A DNA stretch of 64,000 nt. It comes from Egicoccus sp. AB-alg2. Its GTDB lineage: Bacteria; Actinomycetota; Nitriliruptoria; Nitriliruptorales; Nitriliruptoraceae. The translations under genes and the position numbers were made by a program. Under the pieces are notes generated by a model, which was given only the letters and a program-made list of their open reading frames with translations, had not been told where the DNA came from and made no database searches. Positions 52,812-60,747 of this stretch are shown here, in pieces (positions within the stretch are counted from its first letter, which is position 1; every line of letters starts with the position of its first letter). The DNA lies in NCBI RefSeq assembly GCF_041821065.1, contig NZ_JBGUAX010000005.1, forward strand, positions 186,001 to 250,000, written 5' to 3'.

Positions 52812-53423
52812 ATGAGGTACGCGACCGCGGTGGGGCACCTCCGGATGGTCGCCGAGGCGTGTGCGGAGGCGGCCACCCTTCCGCCGTTGGGCGACTTGCC
52901 GCAGCCGTACGTGCTGGGCGCCTACGCGTTCGGTGACATCCTCGACGTCCCGGACGAGTCGGAGGGCACGGATGTCGCCTTCGTCGTCGACGCGAGCGTC
53001 GACGAGCTGCCGTGGGGTGTGGAGCCGCCGGCACTGCGGTGGTTCGTCGAGCGTGCCCGGATCGACCGCCACCCGATCCGGTGGTTCGCGCGACCTCGCG
53101 ACCTGCCCGTCGGCGACCACCGCATCGTGCGCCCCGTCCGCCTGTGGGACGCCGAGCACGGCATCGACGAGCAAGCGTTCGAAGCCCTCCGCGGACGCCG
53201 TCCCGAGGACGTCCGGACGCCCGCACCACCGGACGCCGAGGTGCAGGCGGCGCTCGAACGCCACCTCGACCTGACCAGGAAGGCGTTGGACGAGGTCATC
53301 GACCGGTTCTGGGACCGCGACTGGCGCCGGGAGAACTCCGGCGGCGGCCGCTACCCCGAGCACACGCTGTGGGAGCTGGCGTGGGGCGTCCGGGACCTCG
53401 AACGCGCGCTGCACGGCAACTGA
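52812..53423 (+). CDS. Conserved hypothetical protein
   Basis: 203 residues, soluble. It begins MRYATAVGHLRMVAEACAEA, then a strand-rich part (LPQPYVLGAYAFGDILD, VAFVVDASVDELPWGV) that recalls nucleotidyltransferase-like folds, and a helical C-terminus ending WELAWGVRDLERALHG. The layout is seen in uncharacterised actinobacterial proteins; I cannot name a function. ATG 52812 has GGGAGA upstream. It diverges from the three-gene operon. Confidence 0.6.
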   Translation: MRYATAVGHLRMVAEACAEAATLPPLGDLPQPYVLGAYAFGDILDVPDESEGTDVAFVVDASVDELPWGVEPPALRWFVERARIDRHPIRWFARPRDLPVGDHRIVRPVRLWDAEHGIDEQAFEALRGRRPEDVRTPAPPDAEVQAALERHLDLTRKALDEVIDRFWDRDWRRENSGGGRYPEHTLWELAWGVRDLERALHGN

Positions 53424-53453
53424 GCGACGCCGCGGCCGGGTTTCGCCGAGAGG

Positions 53454-53834
53454 TCAGCCCGCGTGCTCGGGCGTGTGGCAGACCGCCTCGACGTTGTTGC
53501 CGTCCGGGTCGCGGACGAACGCGCCGTAGTAGCCAGGGTGGTACTCGGGCCAGACACGCGGTTCGTGCAGCACCTCGGCACCGAACGCCGTGGCCGCGGC
53601 GAAGAAGGCGTCGACCGCCGCCCGGTCCGCCGCCACGAACGCGAGGTGGGACTCCCGGAACCCGGAACCGGTCTGGTGCGGGCCGATCCAGAACGTCGGC
53701 TGGGGCGGCACTCCGTAGCCGATGACCGGGCCGAACTCGAGGAGACGGCGGCCACCCAGCGGGGCCAGGACGGCGTCGTAGAACGCCGCGCTCACGGCAG
53801 CGTCCTCGCACTGGATCGAGACGTGGTCGAGCAT
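53454..53834 (-). CDS. VOC-family (glyoxalase-like) protein
   Basis: 126 residues, one vicinal-oxygen-chelate module made of two beta-alpha-beta-beta-beta units. It opens MLDHVSIQCEDAAVSAAFYD with a metal His, has a second strand with ESHLAFVAADR and ends YGAFVRDPDGNNVEAVCHTPE with the metal Glu. Such proteins act on glyoxalase-type or aromatic substrates, or bind antibiotics. GGAGG precedes the ATG. Substrate unknown. Confidence 0.85.
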   Translation of the reverse strand: MLDHVSIQCEDAAVSAAFYDAVLAPLGGRRLLEFGPVIGYGVPPQPTFWIGPHQTGSGFRESHLAFVAADRAAVDAFFAAATAFGAEVLHEPRVWPEYHPGYYGAFVRDPDGNNVEAVCHTPEHAG

Positions 53835-53968
53835 GACGATCCTCCGGTCGGCGCTTCGGGCCCTCGCGATGATGGCGGGGCAAGAACGCGAGGACCGTAC
53901 GCCGTCGCCCCGGATCGAGGCAGGGATTCACAGCAACCCGATCCCGCCGGAAGCGGACCCTGGAGCGC

Positions 53969-53974
53969 TACGTT
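53969..53974 (+). promoter_or_regulatory. Possible -10 box of the toxin-antitoxin pair
   Basis: TACGTT 35 bases before the antitoxin ATG; fits TANNNT. No clear -35. Confidence 0.3.
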
Positions 53975-54008
53975 CTACTACGACTGCGCTACGCGGGGAG
54001 GGCCGCGC

Positions 54009-54428
54009 ATGCCGTCCAGCACGTCGTTCCGTCTCAGTGAGCAGGCGAAGGCGCGCCTGCAGCGTCTCGCCGACGAGGATGGCATCAGCGCCACCGCCCT
54101 GCTCGAGCGGCTGATCCTCGAAGGGATCGAAACCCTCGACCACCCCGGGATCGTCTACCGCGGCCCGACGTCCGATCGCCGGCCTGCCGTCGCCGGCGGC
54201 CCCGACGTCTGGGAGATCGTGGCTCGCCGGCGTGAGCTGCCGGGCGCCGAGGAGGAGCGCATCGAGACGCTCGCCGAGGAGAGCGGCGTCCAGCCGCGAC
54301 AGATCCGCCTCGCACTCGAGTTCGCGGTCCGCCATCCCGAAGACGTCGATCGACGGATCGCCCGCCGCGAAGAGGCCATTCGCGAGAGCCAGCAGGCTGC
54401 CGAGCAGCGCCGGACCTACCTGGCGTGA
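54009..54428 (+). CDS. Antitoxin: ribbon-helix-helix plus DUF433-like region
   Basis: 139 residues. Residues 1-40 are a CopG-type ribbon-helix-helix (TSFRLSEQAKARLQRLADED, then ISATALLERLILEGI). The next part (about 45-115) resembles the DUF433 antitoxin fold: HPGIVYRGPTSDRRPAVAGG, WEIVARRRELPG and VQPRQIRLALEFAVRHPEDV. The C-terminus is a charged helix. GGGAGGG lies upstream. The last bases overlap the start of the DUF5615-like toxin. RHH proteins of this type usually repress their own promoter. Confidence 0.8.
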   Translation: MPSSTSFRLSEQAKARLQRLADEDGISATALLERLILEGIETLDHPGIVYRGPTSDRRPAVAGGPDVWEIVARRRELPGAEEERIETLAEESGVQPRQIRLALEFAVRHPEDVDRRIARREEAIRESQQAAEQRRTYLA

Positions 54429-54751
54429 GGTTCCTCGTCGACGAGATGTTCCCGCCCGCGACCGCGCAGGTTCTGCGGCGAGACAGCGACCAGGAGGCAG
54501 AGCACGTCACCGAGGTCGGGTTGGCCGGCGCCGACGACGCTGACGTCGCGTCGTTCAGTCGGGCTCACGGCGCCGCGGTCGTCACCGACAACGTGGCCGA
54601 CTTCGCGCGCATGGACGACCTCGTCGTCGTCTTCGTCCTGAAGCGACGGCTGCCCGCCGGGAACGCGCAAGCCGCCGCGATCGCGTCGCTGCTGCGCCGC
54701 TGGGCCGCCGACCACCCGCGCCCATACGTCGGTTACCACTGGCCGACCTGA
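54425..54751 (+). CDS. DUF5615/PIN-like toxin
   Basis: 108 residues with the PIN-like fold of DUF5615 (Mut7-C-related) toxins. The N-terminus RFLVDEMFPP gives the first Asp; ADDADVASFSRAHGAAVVTDNVADFA holds the next acidic residues, including the TDN motif. These proteins are thought to cut RNA. The GTG at 54425 overlaps the antitoxin stop (GTGA), the normal layout of such pairs. Confidence 0.8.
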   Translation: MRFLVDEMFPPATAQVLRRDSDQEAEHVTEVGLAGADDADVASFSRAHGAAVVTDNVADFARMDDLVVVFVLKRRLPAGNAQAAAIASLLRRWAADHPRPYVGYHWPT

Positions 54752-54775
54752 GTCACCGGCGGGTCGCCGCTCCAG

Positions 54776-55750
54776 TCACTCACCCAGTTCGAGGCCCGCG
54801 ACCTTCGCCGCCGCGAGGACGTCGTCGAGGAACGGCGCGATCGGGCCGCCCGGCTGGTCGAAGATGACGGCCCGGTCGAGGCCGGCCTCGGCATGGCGGT
54901 GCAACGCGCCTGCCACGTCGTCGCGGTCGCCGGCTGCGACGAAGACGTCGAGGTGGTCCTCGGTGACGAGGTCGGCGCGTGGCGCACCGGCCCGCAGCCC
55001 GTCCGTGAACGCCCGGGCCAGCTGCGGGTCGAGACCGGCGACCCGCGTGATGGCGTGGTCGCCGTGGACGCCCAGGAACGACGCGACGAACGACCGGATC
55101 GCCTCGCGAGCCACCCGGCGGTCGTCGTCGCAGCGCACCGCGACGTAGCTGCTGATGCCCTGATCCAGCTCGCTCCCCAGCCGCTGGCGCGCCCACGCCA
55201 CGTAGGCCGGCGCGGACAACACCGACAGTAGCACGCCGTCCGAGACGTGACGCGCGAGATCGAGAGCGCGGGGACCCTTCACGCCGAGGACGATGGGCAC
55301 GTCACCGGCCGTGAACGACAGGCGAGCGTCGACCGTCCCCGCCAGCCCCCGCTGCCGGATGGGGTCGCCACGCAGGCCCGCCCGGACCAGCTCGACGGCT
55401 TCTCCCAGGCGCCGGAGCGGCTGCTCGAAGGGAATCCCGAGCTGCTCCTGCATCCAGCGGGCGTTCGAGGCACCCAGACCCAGGACCACGCGCCCCGGTG
55501 CGAGCTCCTGCAGCGCGGCCGTCTCCATGGCCGTCAGCACCGGATGACGCGTCCACGGATTCACCACGCCGATGCCCAGCCGGACGCGTGACGTGGCGGC
55601 CAGGATCGCGCCGGCGAGCGCGAAGGCCCCGCGCTCGAAGTAGTCCTCGGTGATCCACACCTCGTCGATGCCGGCGGCCTCCATCCGCCGTGCGACCTCC
55701 AGCGCATCGGCCGCCGTGCGCTTCCCGGAGATGGCAAACCCCAGCCGCAT
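54776..55750 (-). CDS. LLM-class flavin/F420-dependent oxidoreductase (2)
   Basis: 324 residues, luciferase-like TIM barrel. Features: MRLGFAISGKRTAADALEVARRMEAAG, ITEDYFERGAFAL, a VRLGIGVVNPWTRHPVLTAME stretch typical of F420-type LLM proteins, and GRVVLGLGASNARWMQEQLG. It likely transfers hydride with F420 or FMN. Its ATG overlaps the stop of the threonine-synthase-like gene by one base (TGATG), so it is the last gene of a coupled five-gene operon. Substrate unknown. Confidence 0.85.
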   Translation of the reverse strand: MRLGFAISGKRTAADALEVARRMEAAGIDEVWITEDYFERGAFALAGAILAATSRVRLGIGVVNPWTRHPVLTAMETAALQELAPGRVVLGLGASNARWMQEQLGIPFEQPLRRLGEAVELVRAGLRGDPIRQRGLAGTVDARLSFTAGDVPIVLGVKGPRALDLARHVSDGVLLSVLSAPAYVAWARQRLGSELDQGISSYVAVRCDDDRRVAREAIRSFVASFLGVHGDHAITRVAGLDPQLARAFTDGLRAGAPRADLVTEDHLDVFVAAGDRDDVAGALHRHAEAGLDRAVIFDQPGGPIAPFLDDVLAAAKVAGLELGE

Positions 55751-57036
55751 CAGGGCGCGACTTCCGCCGAGAACCGGCTGACCGGCGTCCTGTCCTCGCT
55801 GACCTCGAGGTACCGCGCGAGCTGATCCAGGTCGGGATCGATCACCGGCACGTCCGGCAGCCGCTGCGCGGTCGTGGCGATGTCCTTGAGGCCGGTCGAG
55901 GTGGCGAGGCACACGACCCGGCTGTCACCGTCCAGCTCCCCCCGCGCGACCAGCTGCTCCACGGCCAGCAGCGTCGTGGCCGACGAAGCCTCGAGGTACA
56001 GGCCGGTCCGGCGGGCGATGCGTAGCTGGGCGTCGATCGTCGCCTGGTCGTCGAACGGTCCGGCGGCCGCGCCGTCGCTGGCGCGCAGTGCCGCGACCCC
56101 CTGGTGTGTGGCCGTCGGCGTGGCGATCGAGAACGACACGCTGGCACCGGCGGCCACCCGGGGCAGCACCCGCGTCTCTGCGTCCATGGCAGCGGCGTAC
56201 GCACCGAAGGGATCAACGGCGATCAGCCGCGGCTGGCGGCTCGTGACGCCCAACTCCGCCAGATCGGCGAAACCGCGCTGGACGCCGGCCAGCCCGTCGG
56301 CATAGGCGCTGGGCACCACGACCGCGTCGGGAACGTCCCCCAGCTGCTCGTGGAGCTCGAAGGCGATGGTCTTGTAGCCGTCGATGCCGAAGGGGTTGGA
56401 GCCCAGCGGCGGATCGAGGAACCCGGACACCGGCACCCAGCCCCACGCGTCGACCGCCTGGCGCAGCAACTGCCAGCGCTCCGGGCCGGTCCGCAGCGCC
56501 ACGACCTCGGCGCCGTAGGACTGCATCAGCACCTTCATCGTCAGCGGAACCGATTCGAGCGTGAGCACGACACACCGCAGCCCGGCGGCCGCGGCGTACG
56601 CGGCCGTGGCGGCGCCGTGGTTGCCGGTGGTGGCCAACGCGACGGTCTTCGCGCCGCGGGCCCGGGCGTCGGTGATGGCCATGGCCGCGAGGCGGTCCTT
56701 GTACGACCAGGTCGGGTTGCGGGTCTCGTCCTTGAACCACAACGCTCCGACGCCGAGGCTCGCACCCAGATCCGGTGTCGGCACCAGCGGCGTGTTGCCC
56801 TCGGCCAGGCTGACCGGGGTGACGTCCGCGGCCAGCGGCAGCCGCTGGCGGTACCGGAAGATGCCGGGCTGGGTGGGGTCGGGCGCGGCCGCGTCAGTCG
56901 TCCCGGCGCCGTAGGTCGGCAGGACGTTGGCGTGCACGCCGTCGCGAGCACACGCCGGGCAGCCCGTCCAGGGTGCGACGGCGTCGACCTGCGTGCCGCA
57001 GCGCACGCAGGCGAGCCGGCCGGTGTAGTCGCTCAC
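55750..57036 (-). CDS. Threonine-synthase-like PLP enzyme
   Basis: 428 residues, fold-type II PLP enzyme close to threonine synthase. A small N-terminal zinc ribbon (CVRCGTQVDAVAPWTGCPAC) is present. The PLP lysine is in NPTWSYKDRLA, the phosphate-binding Gly/Asn loop in ATTGNHGAATAAY, and substrate residues in AEGNTPLVP. The start GTG 57036 overlaps the stop of the M24 gene. Context is not a threonine pathway: it lies in an operon with a permease, two LLM oxidoreductases and an M24 hydrolase, so it may act on another beta- or gamma-substituted amino acid. The true reaction is uncertain. Confidence 0.8.
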   Translation of the reverse strand: MSDYTGRLACVRCGTQVDAVAPWTGCPACARDGVHANVLPTYGAGTTDAAAPDPTQPGIFRYRQRLPLAADVTPVSLAEGNTPLVPTPDLGASLGVGALWFKDETRNPTWSYKDRLAAMAITDARARGAKTVALATTGNHGAATAAYAAAAGLRCVVLTLESVPLTMKVLMQSYGAEVVALRTGPERWQLLRQAVDAWGWVPVSGFLDPPLGSNPFGIDGYKTIAFELHEQLGDVPDAVVVPSAYADGLAGVQRGFADLAELGVTSRQPRLIAVDPFGAYAAAMDAETRVLPRVAAGASVSFSIATPTATHQGVAALRASDGAAAGPFDDQATIDAQLRIARRTGLYLEASSATTLLAVEQLVARGELDGDSRVVCLATSTGLKDIATTAQRLPDVPVIDPDLDQLARYLEVSEDRTPVSRFSAEVAP

Positions 57037-58241
57037 GCCGACACCACCCGCAGGGAGCGGTCGGAACTGGTGAGCATCCGGCAACCTCCGTCGGTGACGA
57101 CCAACGCGTCCTCGACCATCATCCCGCCCCAGCCCAGTTCGTAGTAGGGCGTCTCGAAGCAGAAGGTCATGCCCGGCTCGAGGGGAGTGTCGAACGACGG
57201 TGCGATGATCGGCGGCTCGTAGACCTCGCTGCCGATGCCATGGCCGCAGTGCTGCCGGCGGTAGGGGCGCAGGCCGTGTGCCTCGACCGTCTCCACCGCC
57301 AGGTCGAACAGCTCCCGGGCCGTCACGCCAGGCCGGACGCGTTCGAGCTGAGCTTGCTCGCCGGCGCAGATGGCGTCGTAGCGCTGCTGCTGCAGCGCCG
57401 TCGGCTCCCCCACGACGGCCGTGCGTCCGATGTCGGACCAGTAGCCCTCCAGCACGCAGCCGACGTCGAAGCGCAGCAGGTCTCCTGGCTCGAGCGGCCG
57501 GTCGCTGGGCGCCGCGTCGGCGAGCGCGCTGCGCGGGCCGCTGGTGACCACGACGAACCTCGGCGCGCCACCGCCGGCGACCATCGCCTGGGCGACCTCG
57601 GCGGCGAGCTCGCGTTCGGTGATGCCGCGGCCGGCCTTGAGGATGGCACGGTCGATGCCCTCCTCGGCCAGTCGCGCCGCGCGCCGCAGCAGCTCGACCT
57701 CACCCGGCAGCTTCGTCGCCCGCAGCTGCTTGGCCCAGCCGGCGGCGTCCTGGACGCCGATCCCCTCCGGGAGCGCGGCCGACATCGCCGGCCAGGCGGC
57801 CCCGAGTCCCTCGACGTCCACGCCGAGGGTGCGGCAGCCTCGCGCTCGCGTCGTGACGGCCACCTGTGTCGCCTCGGCCAGACTGGCGTGCAGGTCGGCG
57901 GTCGGAGCCGGCACGGTGTCGGCGTCCGCCGTCTCGAAGTAGAACCTGCCGAACGGCACGATCGCGTCGAGGTCGACCCCGGCGTCAACCGCGGGCGCGG
58001 CATCGGCGACGGGACAGATCAGGGTGACGGCGTCCGGGGTCACCAGCACGGCCATCTGGTGCTGCCGGAACAACTCTCCGGCCACACTGCGGTACCCCGT
58101 CGCGTACGCGACGTTGGCCGGTGAGCCGGCGAGGTAGGCGTCGAAGGGCGCTTCGGCCAGCGCCGCGCGCAAGCGGTCGAGTTGCTGCGCGACGAGCGCC
58201 GTGCGGTTGTCGGCCGGCGCGCCACCAGGGGAAACGGACAC
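57033..58241 (-). CDS. M24-family hydrolase (Xaa-Pro aminopeptidase/creatinase-like)
   Basis: 402 residues with the pita-bread fold of family M24. N-terminal creatinase-like domain (about 15-160), catalytic domain (about 175-395). The five metal ligands can be placed: Asp in LLRFDVGC, Asp in YWSDIGRT, His in GHGIGSEVYEPP, Glu in FCFETPYYE and Glu in MMVEDALVV. The family includes prolidases, creatinase and ectoine hydrolase. In this operon with a permease and LLM oxidoreductases it might cleave a cyclic or amidine-type compound. GTG 58241 has GGAGG at 5 bases. Confidence 0.85.
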   Translation of the reverse strand: MSVSPGGAPADNRTALVAQQLDRLRAALAEAPFDAYLAGSPANVAYATGYRSVAGELFRQHQMAVLVTPDAVTLICPVADAAPAVDAGVDLDAIVPFGRFYFETADADTVPAPTADLHASLAEATQVAVTTRARGCRTLGVDVEGLGAAWPAMSAALPEGIGVQDAAGWAKQLRATKLPGEVELLRRAARLAEEGIDRAILKAGRGITERELAAEVAQAMVAGGGAPRFVVVTSGPRSALADAAPSDRPLEPGDLLRFDVGCVLEGYWSDIGRTAVVGEPTALQQQRYDAICAGEQAQLERVRPGVTARELFDLAVETVEAHGLRPYRRQHCGHGIGSEVYEPPIIAPSFDTPLEPGMTFCFETPYYELGWGGMMVEDALVVTDGGCRMLTSSDRSLRVVSA

Positions 58242-58283
58242 GGGAACCTCCAGAACTCGTGGCAGGTCACAGCGACACCGCGG

Positions 58284-59297
58284 TTACAGGAAGCGCTCCA
58301 TCACGTCGCTTCGGAACGTCTCCATGGCCTTGAGCGTCTCGCCGACCGTGTCGCAGGCGAACAGCAGTCCGGCGAAGGTCTGCACGCCCGCGTCGAGGTA
58401 CTCCTGGATCCGGTCGGCGACCTGGTCGGGCGTGCCGACGAGGTTGCGCGCCAGCAGGTCGCCGTCCTGCTGGTCCTTGAGGGTCGAGGCCGACAACGAC
58501 TCCATGTGCTTGTAGACCTGCGACGACCGGAACCGTGACTCGGCCTCCTCCTGCGTGGCCGCGACCGACACGCCGAGTTGGAGGGCGACCTCGAAGTGCT
58601 CGGGCAGCTCCCGCCCGACGCTCGCCGCCGATTCCCGGATCGACGCGAGCCCGGCCGCCATCTCTGCGGGTGTGAGGCAGGCGGGCAGCCACCCGTCGAC
58701 CAGCCGTCCGGCCCGGTCCTTCGAGCCGGCGCTGTTGCCGCCGGACAGCAGCGGCAACGGCTGCTGCAGTGGCTTCGGGTAGCTCTCTACATCGGCGAAC
58801 CGGATGAACTCGCCCTCGAAGCTGGCCCGGCGCTCGTCGAACAGCAGCTGCAGCGAACGCAGGGCCTCCTCGGCGTAGCGCCCGCGGTGCAGCTGCACGT
58901 CCGGGTGCAGCGCCTCGTACTCCTCGCGGTAGGCACCGATCCCGACGCCCACGACCAGGCGGCCGCCGCTGAGCTGGTCGATGGTCGCGAGTTGCTTGGC
59001 GGCCACGACCGGGTGACGGAACGGCAGGACCAGGATGCAGGTGGCCAGCCGAATCCGCTGCGTCTTCGCGGCGACATAGGCGAGGTAGCCGAGCGGGTCG
59101 AAGAACCGTGGCGGGTCGGCGAACTCCTCGCGCACGTAGGCCTGGGTCGAGAGGTGGTCGTTGCCCCACACGGAGTCGAAGCCCAGCTCCTCGGCCGCGA
59201 CCGAGAGCTCGACCGCCTCCTGCACGTCGGCGTAGGGGACGGGATACATCATCCCCTCGGTGCCGGTGGGGACGCCCAGCCCGAAGCGGGGGGTCAC
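58284..59297 (-). CDS. LLM-class flavin-dependent oxidoreductase (1)
   Basis: 337 residues, luciferase-like monooxygenase family. Motifs: PRFGLGVPTGTEG, ELGFDSVWGNDHL, RIRLATCILVLPFRHPVV, and the FMN region GGRLVVGVGIGAYREEYEAL, then LPLLSGGNSAGSKDRAG. Probably a flavin-dependent monooxygenase. The GTG start overlaps the permease stop by the GTGA pattern, so it is translationally coupled as second gene of the operon. Confidence 0.87.
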   Translation of the reverse strand: MTPRFGLGVPTGTEGMMYPVPYADVQEAVELSVAAEELGFDSVWGNDHLSTQAYVREEFADPPRFFDPLGYLAYVAAKTQRIRLATCILVLPFRHPVVAAKQLATIDQLSGGRLVVGVGIGAYREEYEALHPDVQLHRGRYAEEALRSLQLLFDERRASFEGEFIRFADVESYPKPLQQPLPLLSGGNSAGSKDRAGRLVDGWLPACLTPAEMAAGLASIRESAASVGRELPEHFEVALQLGVSVAATQEEAESRFRSSQVYKHMESLSASTLKDQQDGDLLARNLVGTPDQVADRIQEYLDAGVQTFAGLLFACDTVGETLKAMETFRSDVMERFL

Positions 59298-60622
59298 GCC
59301 TCCACCGCCGCGTCGGGCTTGCGCTGCGTCGCCGGGCGCGTGACGAGGGACAGGACCGCGTAGACCACGCCGGCGATCACCAGAGCGGCGACCGGCTCGA
59401 CGGGCAGGTCGACGAAGTAGGCGAACACGGACGTCCCGATCCAGGCCACGATCGCCTCCCAGCGCAGCGGCGGCACGTCGAGGGTGGCCGCCGGACGGCG
59501 GATGTGTCCGAGCACCCAGAAGTGCGTGATCACCACACCGGCGAACGGCGGCGTGACGATGCCGATGATCTGCAGGAACGACAGGAAATTGGACGCGAAG
59601 CCGAGGAATGCGACGCCCACGGCGATCGCGGTCGACAGCACCACCCACACCGGCTTGGCGACGGTCTTGCCCAGCAGCTCGCTCGCGTGGGTGAAGGCCA
59701 GGGAGGCCGAGTACAGGTTGTTGTCGGTCGTGGTCCACAGCGCCAGGACCAGGACCACGACGGCCGGCAGCAGCAGGCCGAGCGCGCTCATGGCCGCGAC
59801 GAAGTCCGGCGTCCCGGCCTCGTTCGAGCTGATCATGGCGACGAACTCGAAGAAGCCCGCCCCCAGCACGTACCCGCAGAAGGTGGCCAGGACGACGTCT
59901 CGCCCACGCTTGGCGTAGCGCGCGATGTCGCTGGTCAGTGCGGCACCCGTGATCCAGGTTGCGAAGACGGCGGTCATGCCGACACCGAAGCTGATCGGGG
60001 TCTCCGGGACGGCGTTGATCGCCGTACCGAACCCACCTTCGGAGCGCGCGAGCGTGACCAGACCCATGATCGAGAGCAGCACCAGTGCCGGCGCGGCGAA
60101 GCGGCTGATCCAGGACAGCCCCGTGAACCCGAACATTGCCGTCGACAGGACGGCCACGGCGAACAGCAGCACGACCGCCGTCCACGGGATCCCCGGCACG
60201 AGAGCGGTGAAGGCGTTGCCGAAGGCATCCAGCAGTACGCCGATGAAGCCCATCGCCAGGATGCCCAGCACGAGCGACACGACGATCGAGCCCACACGTC
60301 CGAAGACGCTGCGGGCGATCAGGTAGGAGGTCATGCCGGTGCGGTAGCCGATGAGGCCGATGAGGCTGGCGACGACGACCAGCAGGCCGTTGCCCAGCAG
60401 GATGGCGGCGACGCCTTCGCCGAACCGCAGGCCACCGCCGAGGGTGCCCCCGACGAGGAACCCGGAAACGCTGATCGCCCACCCGAAGGCGACGGCGACC
60501 AGTTGGAAGGTCGACCGACGCTGGCTGATGGGGACCGCCTCCAGCGCGTGGTCGTGCAGGAAGGCTTCGGTCGCATCACCGTCGCCTTGTGTTCCTCTCA
60601 CAATCTCCGTGTCCTCGCTCAC
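59294..60622 (-). CDS. NCS1-family nucleobase/heterocycle permease
   Basis: 442 residues with about 12 helices. NCS1 motifs are visible: FQLVAVAFGWAISVSGFLVGG, LIGLIGYRTGMTSYLIARSVFG, SDIARYAKRGRD and WTTTDNNLYSASLAFTHASELL. Substrates of NCS1 proteins are cytosine, purines, allantoin, hydantoins and thiamine. GTG 60622 is chosen, with AGAAAG upstream; a frame to 60688 is less likely. First gene of the five-gene operon; its start faces the PucR gene, which probably controls it. Confidence 0.85.
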   Translation of the reverse strand: MSEDTEIVRGTQGDGDATEAFLHDHALEAVPISQRRSTFQLVAVAFGWAISVSGFLVGGTLGGGLRFGEGVAAILLGNGLLVVVASLIGLIGYRTGMTSYLIARSVFGRVGSIVVSLVLGILAMGFIGVLLDAFGNAFTALVPGIPWTAVVLLFAVAVLSTAMFGFTGLSWISRFAAPALVLLSIMGLVTLARSEGGFGTAINAVPETPISFGVGMTAVFATWITGAALTSDIARYAKRGRDVVLATFCGYVLGAGFFEFVAMISSNEAGTPDFVAAMSALGLLLPAVVVLVLALWTTTDNNLYSASLAFTHASELLGKTVAKPVWVVLSTAIAVGVAFLGFASNFLSFLQIIGIVTPPFAGVVITHFWVLGHIRRPAATLDVPPLRWEAIVAWIGTSVFAYFVDLPVEPVAALVIAGVVYAVLSLVTRPATQRKPDAAVEA

Positions 60623-60710
60623 CTTTCTTGCCCTCTCTCCGCGCCGTTGCTCCCAGCACGGTCGCCCGTCTCCCGACGGAACGATCATGCCGACGAGGCT
60701 GGCGCGCGGC

Positions 60711-60716
60711 TAGCGT
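60711..60716 (+). promoter_or_regulatory. Possible -10 box of the PucR gene
   Basis: TAGCGT, 31 bases before the GTG at 60748; fits TANNNT. Confidence 0.35.
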
Positions 60717-60747
60717 TGGATCGCCCGAACTTGGAGGCGTCGACATT

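Noticed and set aside
55750-57036. Confident assignment as the housekeeping threonine synthase
   Set aside because: Motifs fit, but the operon lacks hom or thrB and is catabolic in appearance, so the reaction is left open.
57300-60482. Fusing the permease and LLM oxidoreductase into one protein via an alternative frame
   Set aside because: The N-terminal part of the long frame is Arg/Gly-rich and out of frame with the permease. The GTGA overlap explains the junction.
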